Shown in pieces: positions 1-10,874 of a stretch of 64,000 nucleotides of DNA. The notes under the pieces are model-generated. The model saw only the letters and a list, made by a program, of their open reading frames with translations. It was not told the origin of the DNA and did not search any database. Source of the stretch: Symbiodinium natans (taxonomy: Eukaryota; Sar; Dinophyceae; Suessiales; Symbiodiniaceae); the NCBI GenBank assembly GCA_905221605.1, contig CAJNDS010002718.1:241001-305000 (forward strand). The letters are read 5' to 3'. Within the stretch, counting starts at the first letter, position 1, and each line of letters starts with the position of its first letter. The translations under genes were made by a program, and so were the position numbers.

Positions 1-358
1 GCCAATGCCAGGGGCGAAGCCAGGCATCTTATCAGCACTTTCGAAGACTTTCAAATTGCATTTTCGGATTTAGAACTATTGTATACTAGGCGTTTAGAAC
101 CTACGTGTTGGGCGTTGTGTTGGGTGTAGGTACGCGACTTGCCGCTGCCCCGTCTCAAGACAGAGCTCGCCCCCTGGAAGGGACAGCGGGCAGCTACCTG
201 CAGCGCGCAGACGATGGAGAAGTTTACACGGCATCAGTGAGCGACCAGCGCCAGAGCCGGCGCCAGAGGCAGCTCATGCGCCAGGCACCAGGGCCAGCGC
301 GCACGCGGCGAGAAGCGACTTTGGACCTTCTGATCATCAGAAGCCACCGTGCTTGGAG

Positions 359-671
359 TCAATCTTGGACCACTGGACCGTGAGCTGGACAAGTGGGCTG
401 ATTGCCAGCAAATTGTGACTTTAGTTCAATAGCTGCATTCGATGGCGTTTCACGCAATCGCGCCTTCGTTGCGATGACTTCCGCGGAAAGGACGAGCGGA
501 CAGGCGCCAGTGAACCAACACATATAGCTGGTAATTAAGTTGGGCAGTTCTTTGGCGCTCTTCATAATGTGGTTCATAGATGCCTGGGTGTTGGCCAAGC
601 CGCAAGCTAGGCTTATGTTGCTGCACGCATCCTGGATACGACTCTGGGCAGAGCTGCAGGAGCGCGTACGC
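359..671 (-). CDS. Unassigned open frame of about 100 codons
   Basis: A frame runs open on the minus strand from a TAG just upstream of 671 to a stop at 359. Its composition looks protein-like: a serine/alanine-rich start, a helix-like stretch around MNHIMKSAKELPNLI, then a Cys-containing segment. It could be an exon of the IleRS gene, which is expected to continue leftwards, but I could not align it to the IleRS C-terminus, so I leave it unassigned. There is no telomere repeat in it. It may also be chance coding potential. Confidence 0.25.
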
Positions 672-770
672 TAAGGATTATGACCTTTCTAAAACTGGGA
701 AGTAGCATCGATGAAAGCCCTGAAGACCTCAATCAGCTCATTTTCGCACACCCAAATAAAAACAAGCCGC

Positions 771-3700
771 CTGACCGCCTGCGTGATGTCCTCATTGATG
801 GCCTCAGTCATCAAACAGGTTGGGTGTCTAGAATTGACTTTGCACATGATGCCCAGGGGCTAGCGCGCAAGAATGACAACGACCTTCAACAAGCCTCATG
901 CTCAGACCTTCAGCAGCTCGCAGCAAGCAACAGCGGCACCAAACTCCAGTCGCAAAACAACAAAAGGGTTTACCGCAGGGCTTAAGGTTCCGGACCTCCA
1001 GCTTGCCCGAAAACCTGAAGCCTGCGACCCAACTGTGGCCGCGCACACTGAGGTCCGGCTCGGGGATCATGACCCAGTGCACGGATTTCGCCTGGCGAAG
1101 TCTCGGCTCTGTGGAGGTCTCTTGTGGGGATTTTGGTTCAGGGCTCAAAGACTCACAGAGTTTTTTGGGCTAATGGGAGTGTCTGTGTAAGGACTGGGGG
1201 TGGGGGTGCGCGTGAGGGCTTAAGGCTTGCAGGGCCCCCGCTCCCCAGCCTTCATGGGGTGCCCGTCCGGCAGAGCTCGGGCCAAGTTTTGGTAGATGTG
1301 CCTGGCAGACGCTGCTTCTTTGGGTTTGGGACTCGATCCAGGATCCAGGGCTCAATGTGGGGCTTTCTCTTGCTGTTTTGGGAAGTGAAGAAGACTAGGG
1401 AGCCCAAACACATTATAACATTCGTTTTCAGTAACTTTGGAATTAAGGACAAGAAAGATGTTGGAACCCGAACCTTGAACTCGAAGAAAAGGGCCCCCAT
1501 TCATGCAAACTCAGCTTGGGCAATCCATGGATTCGATTCTGGCCTTCTCGTTATCATTCCTCGCGCCTTACTTAGGCTTATATACAGCTCTAGGGTGTAG
1601 TGTGGGGGCCTGGGGCCGAAAGATTTTGAGAATCAGCATGAGAGATCGTTTCAACACCAACAGCCTAAGTGCAACGATTTCCTCAGGCTCGAGGCCCTAC
1701 AACCCCTAAAGTCCTGAAGACCTAACAATGAGAACTCTAGAGCCCAAATCTCCAACATCGTAAAACCCTACTAACCTCCTGGAGCCGTACAACTCCCAAA
1801 CACCCCCAGAGCACCAACCCAACCTCCCGGTGCAGCCCCTCCGCCCCCACACACACTTGCATAGGGCATCTGCATCTGGTTCGTTTAGGGCTTCAGGTTT
1901 TCTTTTGGGGGGTGAAGGGGGTTTGTGCTTTTGGCGTCAAGCTTCGAGGGTCTGGGGACTATTGAAGGCTGCTACTGCTAGAGGTTTGGGGATTGAGTCA
2001 AGTACGAGAACTCAGGGTTAGGGATGTGGGGGTCCCTCATAACTTGCCCCAAGAGGAAGTTTCAACATGTGCCAGAGATACTCCGTGATGAAGGGGACAA
2101 CTGGCGCGAGGCAAACCTCAGCCAGCCAATGCATGAAAGAACGCGGAATCTCATTGTAGCCAAGGGTTCGAGCTCTACTAGAGTCTAGAGCGTGGGATGT
2201 AGGCGACGGGATTTGAGGTATGGGAACGCAAACATGGAGCCTCCTGTTTTAAGATTCACTGTGAAAGAAATCGAGCGAGTCACTGCACTACGCCCCTCCA
2301 GTTACAAACAACCAGCTTCAGGTACGAGTTGAGGTCTAGTCTGTGACACAAACCCCACAAACTGAAAGAGGATTTAAGGCCAAACCCGAAACTTCTTGAT
2401 TGCTAAACTCACTAGGCCTTAAGCATGGGCAACATTAACTTGAAGTCTTGAAGCGAGAGATGACATGGAAGGGAGGTGGAGACGTCTTCCACGAAATGTG
2501 TAAAAGGCCTTGAAGGGGACCCGCGTTTCAACAACCCCAAATGAATCAGGAGCATCCAGTTTGGGGTAGGGAAAAGTAACCTGCTAAACTTTTTGTCGAC
2601 GAACGTGTTCCTGACCTATAGCCAAGTAGCCCAAGCACCCTGACCCTAAACCTCCAACTCAGACATGAAGGAGGGGACCACTCGTCGCAGCAGCAACCGC
2701 GATGCCCAGGGTTTAGGGCTGAGTCCCACAGATTGAACCCTAAACCCTAAACCCTCAACCCTGAACCCTCAACCCTAAACCCTGAACCCTGAACCCTGAA
2801 CCCTAAACCCTGAACCCTGAACCCGAAACTGGCCGGGGGCGCAGTGACATTGAGCAGCACCTCGTAGAGGGCGCTCAGCGATGTGAACGCCTGGCTCCCC
2901 GAAACCCCACAAAGAGCCAGGGCCCAAGTCTGCCCAGTTTAGGGCTTACTATAGGGGCCTGAATAACTAGAGTACTAGAGGTAAATTTTCAAAGGGACCA
3001 TCAGGGAATACTATTGGTGATAATTCCGACCCCTATAGTAGGACTTAGGAATGCAGGGATTTGGGTGCAGGCTTCGGGTTCTGGATTCTGGAGCCTACAA
3101 ACCAAGCCCTACAAGACGAAAAAACATTGGAATGTAGAGGTCAAAGACCTAGACGCGTGGGGCGTTCGGGCTGCAGGCCCCCAACAGCCAGAACCCCTCT
3201 CCCACCACAAACCACGAACAAACTCGCCAGACGGATGATCGGTAGGGTTTAGGGCCTAGGGTTTAGGATTTTGGGTTTAGGGTTTAGGGATTTGGGGTTT
3301 AGGGTTTAGGGTGCACCCGGCCTCCTCCAAGCCATTGCTGCCTCGCATCCTGGACATGCTCAGGTTCAGGGTTCTGTACTCCCCTTAGAACCTCAATCAA
3401 AATGGTATTCTTTATAGCCTCTTGGGTTTTATATGAACAGACAGAGATTAAAAAATGATTCCCAATAAGGGGGATATAGGGTTAGGGCCCAAGACGTTGC
3501 GGAGGGGAGAGTGAGTCACGGGGGGTTTGGGTCCGGGTCCAAAGCTATATGAACCACGCCAGACCATAAACTCCTCAACCCTTTAGCTGTGTTGTTTCAA
3601 CTTCAACTTCTCCTGGCATTTCGGGCTTGCCGTTTTGACTTTGGTAGTTTGCGCACTTGTCGCAACATCGCGTATTCATCTACAAATCCTGACAGACTCC

Positions 3701-5252
3701 TCGGCTGGAGAGGCGTAAGGTTGAGCCAGCTCTTGCTGAAGGTCCCGTTGCGTCGGTGTACGAGCGGGCTTGTTGTTTCTGTTTGGGGCTTAGGGTTGAG
3801 AGCGCAGGCGAACACCCGAAACCGTACACCCTTCCATGACTGGAAAGGTCAGCGACGTTGAACAAAAAGGGAGCCGACACGAACCAGCCACTTTCCAGCA
3901 ACTGTATAGTCGGCCTTGAACCATGAGCTCTGAACGCCAAGGCCTAAGCCGTGAACCCTGAACCCCGAACCCCTACACCTGTCAACCCTTACGTTCTAAA
4001 CCCCAGAACACCCCTGAACCCTTCGACCCCATGACAAAAAAAACGCCCGAAGCACTTCATTACAAGCGCGCAAGGTGCCTGTCGCGGTTCAGCCGAACAT
4101 ACCTCTGCTTGTCCCAAAGGGTCTTTGGTAGGGCTTACGGCTTCGGGTTCTAGCGCACTCGGGTTCGGGGGAGAGGCATTCGGGTCCGGCAGGTTGGTGT
4201 TTAGAGAAACCCTAAGTAACCCCAAGCTCTCATGGGGCGCACACCCCTGCAGAGCGCCACGACGATGGAGGAGCGCAGCTGAAAACCCTGTAAGCACCAC
4301 GGAAACGCTAACATGCCAACCCGAACACCTCAAACCTTTGTTATTAGTAGCCGCGAACCCAGACCAACTTGAATACCTAAGCCCAAATAGTGCGAGCTTT
4401 ACGTCCAAACGAAAACAACCCCAACCCTAAACCACAGACCCCTGACCCCCACTCGTTGGGCTCTTAGACTTTTGACCCTGCATGCTGGGAACAGCACCCG
4501 AAAAGTTGAAGAACTGGCTATCCACGAATCTTACGAGCCCTAGACACAACTCAGGGGCACCAATTCGTCAGGTCCTCCAGAAAATCCCTGAGCGACAAGT
4601 CTGGCTCGGGATCTGTCACGACATATACACTCACCAGTACTACCAAAAAGGAACCTTATGTACACTCAACCCATAACAGTAACATAAACCCTACTTCAGG
4701 CAGTGTTTCGGGTCCACTTGTCTTGTGTTTTTGGGGTCGGCAACCTGTAAGACCCGAGATGGCTTAGGGTTGTAGGGTTTGTCAGGCTTCTGGACTTTCT
4801 GGGCGCCCGAGGCGTCTACAAGCGGCCAAAGGAGGGTTGCCCAGGCTCGAAGGCGGCAAGCAAGATTCAAAACCAACACACCTGCAAACCCGACACCCTT
4901 AGCCAAAGAAACTCTAAACCTTGTAAGCCGATTGTCAACATCCTAACACACCTTGCTCAGCCCTAACCCTGCATATACGTGCAAACCCTAATAGACATGA
5001 ACCCGCCCAATTAGCCGTGTGACCCGATAAATTCCGCAGGGCCCAAACCCTACAGCATAAAGCTCTAAACCGTATAAACCCAAAAAAGCCAACACAACCA
5101 CGCCAACCCTCTGCGCCCCTTAGCCATATGAAAGCACAAACATCCCCATTCAATCTATCAAACCCCACGCCGCGAACCCTGAAATGCCGGTGTTCTGGGG
5201 ATCTCTACACCAGCTGCGGAACGACCGTGTAGAGCCGATACGCCTCCATCTC
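771..5252 (-). CDS. Isoleucyl-tRNA synthetase, exons of the anticodon-binding region
   Basis: Predicted exons, 5' to 3': 5252-5211 (EMEAYRLYTVVPQL), 4587-4561 (DFLEDLTNW), 3349-3322 (MRGSNGLEE), 2890-2843 (SLSALYEVLLNVT), 2116-2082 (VCLAPVVPFITE), 1301-1250 (HIYQNLARALPDGHPMK), 1091-1056 (AKSVHWVMIPEP) and about 802-771 (AINEDITQAVRR). These follow the order of the helical anticodon-binding domain of eukaryotic cytosolic IleRS: the YRLYTVVP..L..FI.DLTNW stretch, the LYEVL helix, then AP..PF.TE..YQNL and SVH..MIPEP. Phases join cleanly at most junctions; for example GA|GTATCT (2082) joins AG|G at 1301 to give ..ITEHIYQNL... The 5211-to-4587 junction is ambiguous (GC or GT donor). The C-terminal extension beyond 771 was not found. 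Confidence is high for the family and moderate for individual edges. Confidence 0.82.
2728..2826. repeat. CCCTAAA/CCCTGAA array in an IleRS intron
   Basis: About 14 heptamers, mixing CCCTAAA, CCCTCAA and CCCTGAA, end 17 bp before the 3' edge of the exon at 2843. A shorter TTTAGGG run lies at 3243-3312. Confidence 0.85.
2946..3044. mobile_element. Inverted-repeat element, family B, copy 1
   Basis: Ends are TACTATAGGGGCC and GACCCCTATAGTA, with GGGACCATCAGGGAATACT inside. About 99 bp, in the IleRS intron 3322-2890. Confidence 0.65.
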
Positions 5253-5780
5253 CTGGAACGACCCCCTGCTCTACAGTCGGGCTCTTATGGTTCATAGAGT
5301 TTCTGGGAGTATATAGGGTTTAGGTTTTCGCGCCCCTATTTCGGGCTTGTAAGAGCTTAGTTTCTAGGTTTATGGGGTTTAGGGCTTAGCGCCCCCTATT
5401 TAGGGCTTGTAAGATTTTAGGATGGGGTCTGTGGGGGTTTGGGCAATTGCATTCGTCTCTTCCCAGTTCCATGAAGGACCCTACACGGCAGCTCAGTTTC
5501 TGAATTAGAAGGGTTTACGGTTTTAGGGGTTGGGAACAGCAAGGTTCAGGGTTGAAGGAAAAAAGGGATGGCGGGAAGAGGGCCCGAGAACGCGTCGGTT
5601 TGGGGCTTTAGGGCTTCGGGGCTTCGGGGCTTGAGGCATTTAGGGCTTGGCTTGGGCGGTACATGAAAAGTTCGTTTCCTGTGTTCCGTGGTTGAGGTTC
5701 CAAGATTCAGCCCTAAACCCTAAACCCTGAACCCTAAACCCTAAACTCAGTCCCACGAGCCGACAACGCGCTGGCGGCTC

Positions 5781-7822
5781 CTTGCGGACGAACTGGATGA
5801 GGCCATGCATCGATGCAAAGATCCACTGATCCATGTGGTTCGTGCTGGCCTGCTTGGGGTTTAGGGTTTAGGGTTTAGGGTTTAGGGTTTAGGGTTTAGG
5901 GTTTAGGGTTTAGGGTTTAGGGTTTAGGGTTTAGGGTTTAGGGTTTAGGGTTTAGGGCGTAGGGCTTAGGGCTTAGGGCTTAGGGTTTCGGGTTTCGGGT
6001 TTCGGGTTTGGGGTTTGGGGTTTAGGGTTTGGGGTTTAGGGTTTAGGGTTTAATTAGGGTTTAGGGTTTGGGGTTTGGGGTCCCCAAACCCGAAACCCGG
6101 TTTGGGAGCTGGTGCTGTGCCGAATCCCGTAAAACCCTGAGTCTGCCTCATAGTTCTTGCGGAGATGTCTGGAGCCCACCATGCGCTGGGCCCCCACACC
6201 CAAGGCTTAAACCCTGAACCTTAAAAACCCTATAAACCCTACAAACCCCATAAACCCTGTAAGGCTTTATGAGCCCAATAAACCCTACAAAGCCTATACA
6301 CCCTAAACACTACTAAACCCTATAAACCCTAAGCCCTGAACCCTAAACCCTAAACCCTAAGCGCTAAACCCTAAACCCTAAACCCAAACCAAAGAGTCCG
6401 ACCTTGACTTTGCCCGACGCGGGCCTTGGTTCAGGTTGCATGCCACTTGGCGTCGTTGTTCTTGATTTGAAGGGTTTGTGTTTTACTGGGCTTAGGGCTT
6501 AGGAATAAAAATTGGTGCCCTTGTTGGTTTGAAGTTTAAAGGGGCTTAGAAGGGAAGAAAGGGAATAAGGGCCTAGTCTGGGTCGTGCTACGCTTCTTGT
6601 AGGGCTTGAAGTATACAGGTTTGAAGGTCGGGGGGATTTTCAGGAAGGGAGTTGCAGGCTTGGGGGTCTTTGGGGTAAGGCGGACGCGGCTAGCTGAACA
6701 AGGGGGCCGGAATTAGGGGTTTGGTGTTCTGCGTTTAGGGGGGCCGAGACTTATGAGGGCAGCCATTTTCAGAATAAGCGGCGAGAACTTCTTGCCGCTG
6801 GCGCCCTCATAGCGGTAGCTCTCCTATTGCGGCTTCGGGGGTGGAGGCATGGAGCTGAGGGGCCTTGCTGGGTGAGAGAGGCGTTGAGGGTTGGTTTAGG
6901 GGTTCAGTGTCGTGCAGGGGCCTAATGCTTTTACAGGGGCTGGGGAGTTTAAGGGTTTGCGAGAGTTTTAGGATCTATAGGGGTCGGCTTCAGGGTCCAG
7001 CCCTGAGGCAAAGCAAACCGCTGATCCTGCACCCGCAAACCCCCTAAACCCAACCACCAGAAACCTCAGCCGAACTACCACCGCGCTTGAGGCTACCTGT
7101 CCAAACTCCCCTCATCCCGAAGCCACGGATCCTGGACGAGGAAGCGGTAGGCATTGAACATCGGCAGGAAAACGTCCTTGGTGCCCGGGGCTGGGGGGCT
7201 TCCAGCCTTGAGGGGGCTTTGAGATCAGTTTCGGGCTCGGGATGCCTACACTTTCCGGAGCCCCTCAACCCCGAGCCTCACATGGAATCAAGAGCCCCAA
7301 GCAGAAAGAGAGGTTTAAGGCTGGTTTAGGGTCTAGGGTTTAAGGGTTCACAGAAGGTTAATTTTGAGTCTTCGGTTGTTTGGATGCCTTGGGCTGGGTG
7401 CCTGTGGTTCAAGACTTGAAGCTTTCTGGCTTGGTCTTTTGGGGTGCCACCCCATGGAACTAAGCAGCTTTCCCAAGGAAAGTTTGGGGGTTAAGGGTCT
7501 AGGGCCTAATGGGGGCAGCCAGGCTTTCTGGGCAAAGCCGGCCATGAAACCCTAAACCCTAAACCCCAAACCCTAAACCCTAAGCCCTTAACCCTAAACC
7601 CTTAAACCCTTAACCCTAAACCCCAAACCCTAAACCCCAAACCCTCCATTCCATGCCCTGATCCCCGCCTTCACGACGTCCCTCACGCCCTCTTCCTGTG
7701 GGAGAGGGCTGAGGGGCCGTCTTCTCCGTCCAAGACCGGTTTCGAGGGCTCTTGGCTTCGGGTGCTTCCGGCAATGGGACCGAGAGGTACAAGAGAACTC
7801 CCTGTTTTTGTTGTTTTTGGCG

Positions 7823-7857
<35 letters not shown>

Positions 7858-9067
7858 GGGCGGTTCTCAAAAATAAGGTTTATCGTATCTCGAGGAGTAT
7901 TCAGGGTATCCGCTTTTTGAGGGAAACACGGAAACACCCGTTTAGAGATGGATCCAAGATCCACGTTAGGTCGAAGGGGCCGATGGTGCGTGCTTGGGAT
8001 GTACGCGCAAGGCTTTAGGAGATTTTGTGTAAGGTTGCTGGTTCAGGGCTTGACGACTTCAGATTTTCGAAAGCGTTGCTTCAAATTGCGGGCAGAGGAG
8101 GTTTACGTTCAGTTTCTTGGCAAATGTGTCCGATTCTGGGCATGCCTCAGGCCCGCCAGGAGCAGTTGACAAAACACTTCACTGCGCAAGTGGTGGCAGC
8201 CTGCTTGTGCTGTTGCGGCTGCTTGTCCTGTTCAGCCTAGGTGTCATTGTCTGCTGTATTGTATCCTTATTCTTCTGTTGCTTCTTCTTGTTGCTGCTGC
8301 CGCTACCCACAAAGGCTCCAACTGGTGCACATCGAATCACCCTAACTGCACACAAAGTTGCACCCGACGGCGAAAAAAAAGGCAGCAAACAAAAAGCTCA
8401 GGCAGCTGCAACATGACCTTTTCTCCCAAACCCCTACGCCCCTAAACCCCTAAGCTTGGGATGCTCCCCCTACCTACACTAACAGTCATCAGATGTCCTC
8501 AGCAGGGATGATAGCACCCCCTATTATAATCCCTACTAAGGACTGTTAGTATAAGGGGGAACATCCCAACCCTAAGCCCCCTAAAACCTGAACCCGGTAC
8601 TCCTTGAACTTCAGAGGCTCGGCCCGGACCACACCCGAGTTCAGCATGTACATCCGCACCTGACCACTACGAGGGCTGACTTCAGCTGGGGCCCAGGGCC
8701 TTAGGGCTGCAGGGTTTATAAGGGCTTAAGGGTCTAGGGGTTTGGGGGTTTAAGGGGTTAAGGGGTTACTGAAAGCCCGGATTCGGGAAAGCAGGATTCG
8801 AGAAACCCACTGCTTCAGGAAACTGCAGAACGCGGATTCGGAAACCAGGTGATGCAGGAAGCTGCGCGAAACCGGTTCACGTCATCGTCCCCCCCCCCCC
8901 CCCCAGAGCCCCCTCAACCCCCTCAACTCCCTCAACCCCCTCAACGCCCCAACCGCCTTGGACCCCCTCAACCCCCCTCAACCCCCCTCAACCCCCCACA
9001 CCCCCCCTCAACCCCCCTCAAATGGCAGCCCCGGCGCTGCGTCGGCGCCGTGGTTCTTGGCAACGTC
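5781..9067 (-). CDS. Isoleucyl-tRNA synthetase, exons just after the KMSKS loop
   Basis: Predicted exons: 9067-9038 (DVAKNHGADA), 8659-8603 (VRMYMLNSGVVRAEPLKFK), 7176-7132 (DVFLPMFNAYRFLVQ) and 5849-5781 (NHMDQWIFASMHGLIQFVRK). In IleRS the KMSKS loop is followed by PDP..V...YGADALRLYL.NSPVVRAE.LRF, then DVFLP..NAYRFL and MDQWI.A. All of these appear here in order. The first exon starts in phase 0 exactly where the KMSKS exon at 43,631 ends, 34.6 kb away, giving ..FPDPQ|DVAKNHGADA. Donors are GC (9038) or GA (8603, 7132, 5781). A small exon for the EGVR..V segment between 8603 and 7176 was not located. The introns contain TTTAGGG arrays (5857-6080, 7549-7645), a G tract and an inverted-repeat element. 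Confidence 0.88.
5857..6080. repeat. TTTAGGG array in an IleRS intron
   Basis: About 14 perfect heptamers, followed by GCTTAGGG, TTTCGGG and TTTGGGG variants. It starts 8 bp from the exon start at 5849, right beside the acceptor. Confidence 0.95.
7825..7858. repeat. Long poly-G tract
   Basis: About 31 G interrupted once near its end by A. Similar G or C tracts occur at 8889-8905, 13431-13492, 16217-16233, 23098-23112, 23138-23152, 31155-31174, 41866-41879, 48966-48978, 56456-56492, 56650-56673, 57087-57102, 60249-60263 and 61000-61016, all in introns or gaps. Confidence 0.9.
8456..8576. mobile_element. Inverted-repeat element, family A, copy 1
   Basis: About 120 bp with long imperfect terminal inverted repeats: GGGATGCTCCCCCT..ACTAACAGTC at one end and GACTGTTAGT..AGGGGGAACATCCC at the other. 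It lies 27 bp inside an IleRS intron, from the donor at 8603. No coding capacity; MITE- or introner-like. Confidence 0.7.
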
Positions 9068-10868
9068 CTCTGCGTGACAGGCTTGAGGAGATGGGGGCAA
9101 AGCGGTCTCCGGGAATTTGTTTCGGGTTCGGGGCTTTGGGGGGTTTGGGGGGTTTGGCGGGTTTGGGGGGTTGGGGGTTTGGGGGTTTGGGGGTTTGGGG
9201 TTTTGGGGGTTTGGGGTTTTTGGGGGGTTGGGGGTTATTGGGGGGTTGAGGGTTTGGGGTTTTGGGGGTTTGGGGTTGGGGGGTCTTGGGGTTTTTGGGG
9301 TTCTGGGTTTTCTGTTGGGCTTTTGCTTTTGGGGTTTTTGCAAAGTCTCCCCAAACCCGACAAACCTCAATCCGTTGATCCCCGCACTCCCAGACCCATC
9401 ACAAGTCCAAGAAGTTAACTGCTTACACCTGTGCAGGCTTTTTGTTGATGTTGAGCCTGGAGGGTCTCCCTAAATTTCTCAGCGGAGGAACCGCCTACAG
9501 CAAAAAATTGCGGGCGCGCAGTCGGACGTCCACTCTCACAAGCAGGAGGTTAGGGTTGGGTTTAAGGTTCAGGGCTTTTGGAACACCCGAGATAAAAGAA
9601 CTCAACCCGAAACACTAGGCCCTAAAGGGTTTCGACCATAAACCCTTCTGGAGTGCTTTGTGGATGGGTGCAGCGACGTTCCCGGCTTAAGGCTGTGGGG
9701 AGTCGTCAGCTTTGCAGAGAAGGGGTCAGAACAATTACAGGATTTGCCAGACCCTCAAAACCCCAAATCCTGAACTCCTTGCAGGGTTTGTAGGGCATTA
9801 TAGGGCTTACAGGATTTCGGAGCTTGTAGGGCTTGTAGTGTTTAGGGAGACTTCGGGGCTTTTTAGGGTTTGACTTGTAGGAGGTTTGCGGAGCTTTTGG
9901 GGGACTCATGGGCTTTCGGGCTTGACGGGTTTGAGGCTTCGGGCTTGTCGTTCAGGGTTTCGGGTTTAGGGTTTAGGGTTTAGGGCTTAGGGTTTAGGGT
10001 TTAGGGTTTGGTGTGTCGGGTTTCGGCTTCAAGGTTGAGGGCTTGGGACTTGAGATGCTTGCTTTGAGTGTGGAGTCAGCATCGCTTGCAACGCGCAGAG
10101 CGCCCTGGAGGAATTGTGATTTAAAGCATACGTGGGAAGCCAGAATATGGCCAGCTCTCTACAGGGCACGCCCTCTATTTTTGGGGGGGTCCCTGCTATC
10201 ATACGGCTATCATACGGCCCCTGCAGACTCCTCAACCCGAAGCCTTCAACCCCAAACCTGGCCCTATCGCAAGGTCGTCATAGCATGATGAGGCCTCCCC
10301 CACCCGAAACACTGAACCACCAATCTTGGAGCTTGGGCTCAGAAGGTTCTGAGAGTCCCCCCATCTTATGCTCCTCAAGCTCTAAATCCCTGAGTGCCAC
10401 AACTCTTCCCTAAAGTTAATACCCACAACCCTTTTGTAGAGTTCACATTACTTGTATTCGATAAGCAACTTAAGCATTCAACTGACAGACATTTTAGTTG
10501 ACATCTTGGGTTTGCACTTAATTTTAGAAACACATTGTATTAGTGCTGATGTTTGTCTCCGTCTCCGTGTCTTGTCATATCATTCGCAAAATGCACCACA
10601 ATTATCAAATCAAACCTACATCCCTGAAACCCAATCTACGCAGCTCAGATGGCAGTGCTGGGCGGCTGGCAGCAGTTCGTGCACAACGCGGGCACGAGCA
10701 TTTCCGGCGAGGGGAAGGGGTTTAGGGGTCAAAGGTCTAGAGGGCTTAGGGCTTTAGGGTTTAGGGTTTAGGGTTCAGGGTTTAGGGTTTAGGGTTTAGG
10801 GTTTAGGGATGCCGGTGCAGCCCGAAACCCAGCTTGCTTGCACTGCCCTGTTGCTAAGAGCCCCCCGA
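9068..10868. other. Stretch between the PDZ block and IleRS with no confident gene
   Basis: Mostly degenerate telomere-type sequence. It holds G-rich TTTGGGG/GGGTTTG runs (9118-9350), a clean TTTAGGG run (9958-10012) and another at 10745-10808. A coding-like island around 10640-10700 could not be assigned to a strand or a family. The long plus- and minus-strand frames over 9000-9470 are low-complexity Gly/Trp/Pro-rich translations of the repeat. Confidence 0.6.
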
Positions 10869-10874
10869 TCAGAC

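Noticed and set aside
8849-9473. Long Pro-, Gly- and Trp-rich frames on both strands
   Set aside because: They come from C-rich and TTTGGGG-type repeat sequence and follow repeat periodicity.
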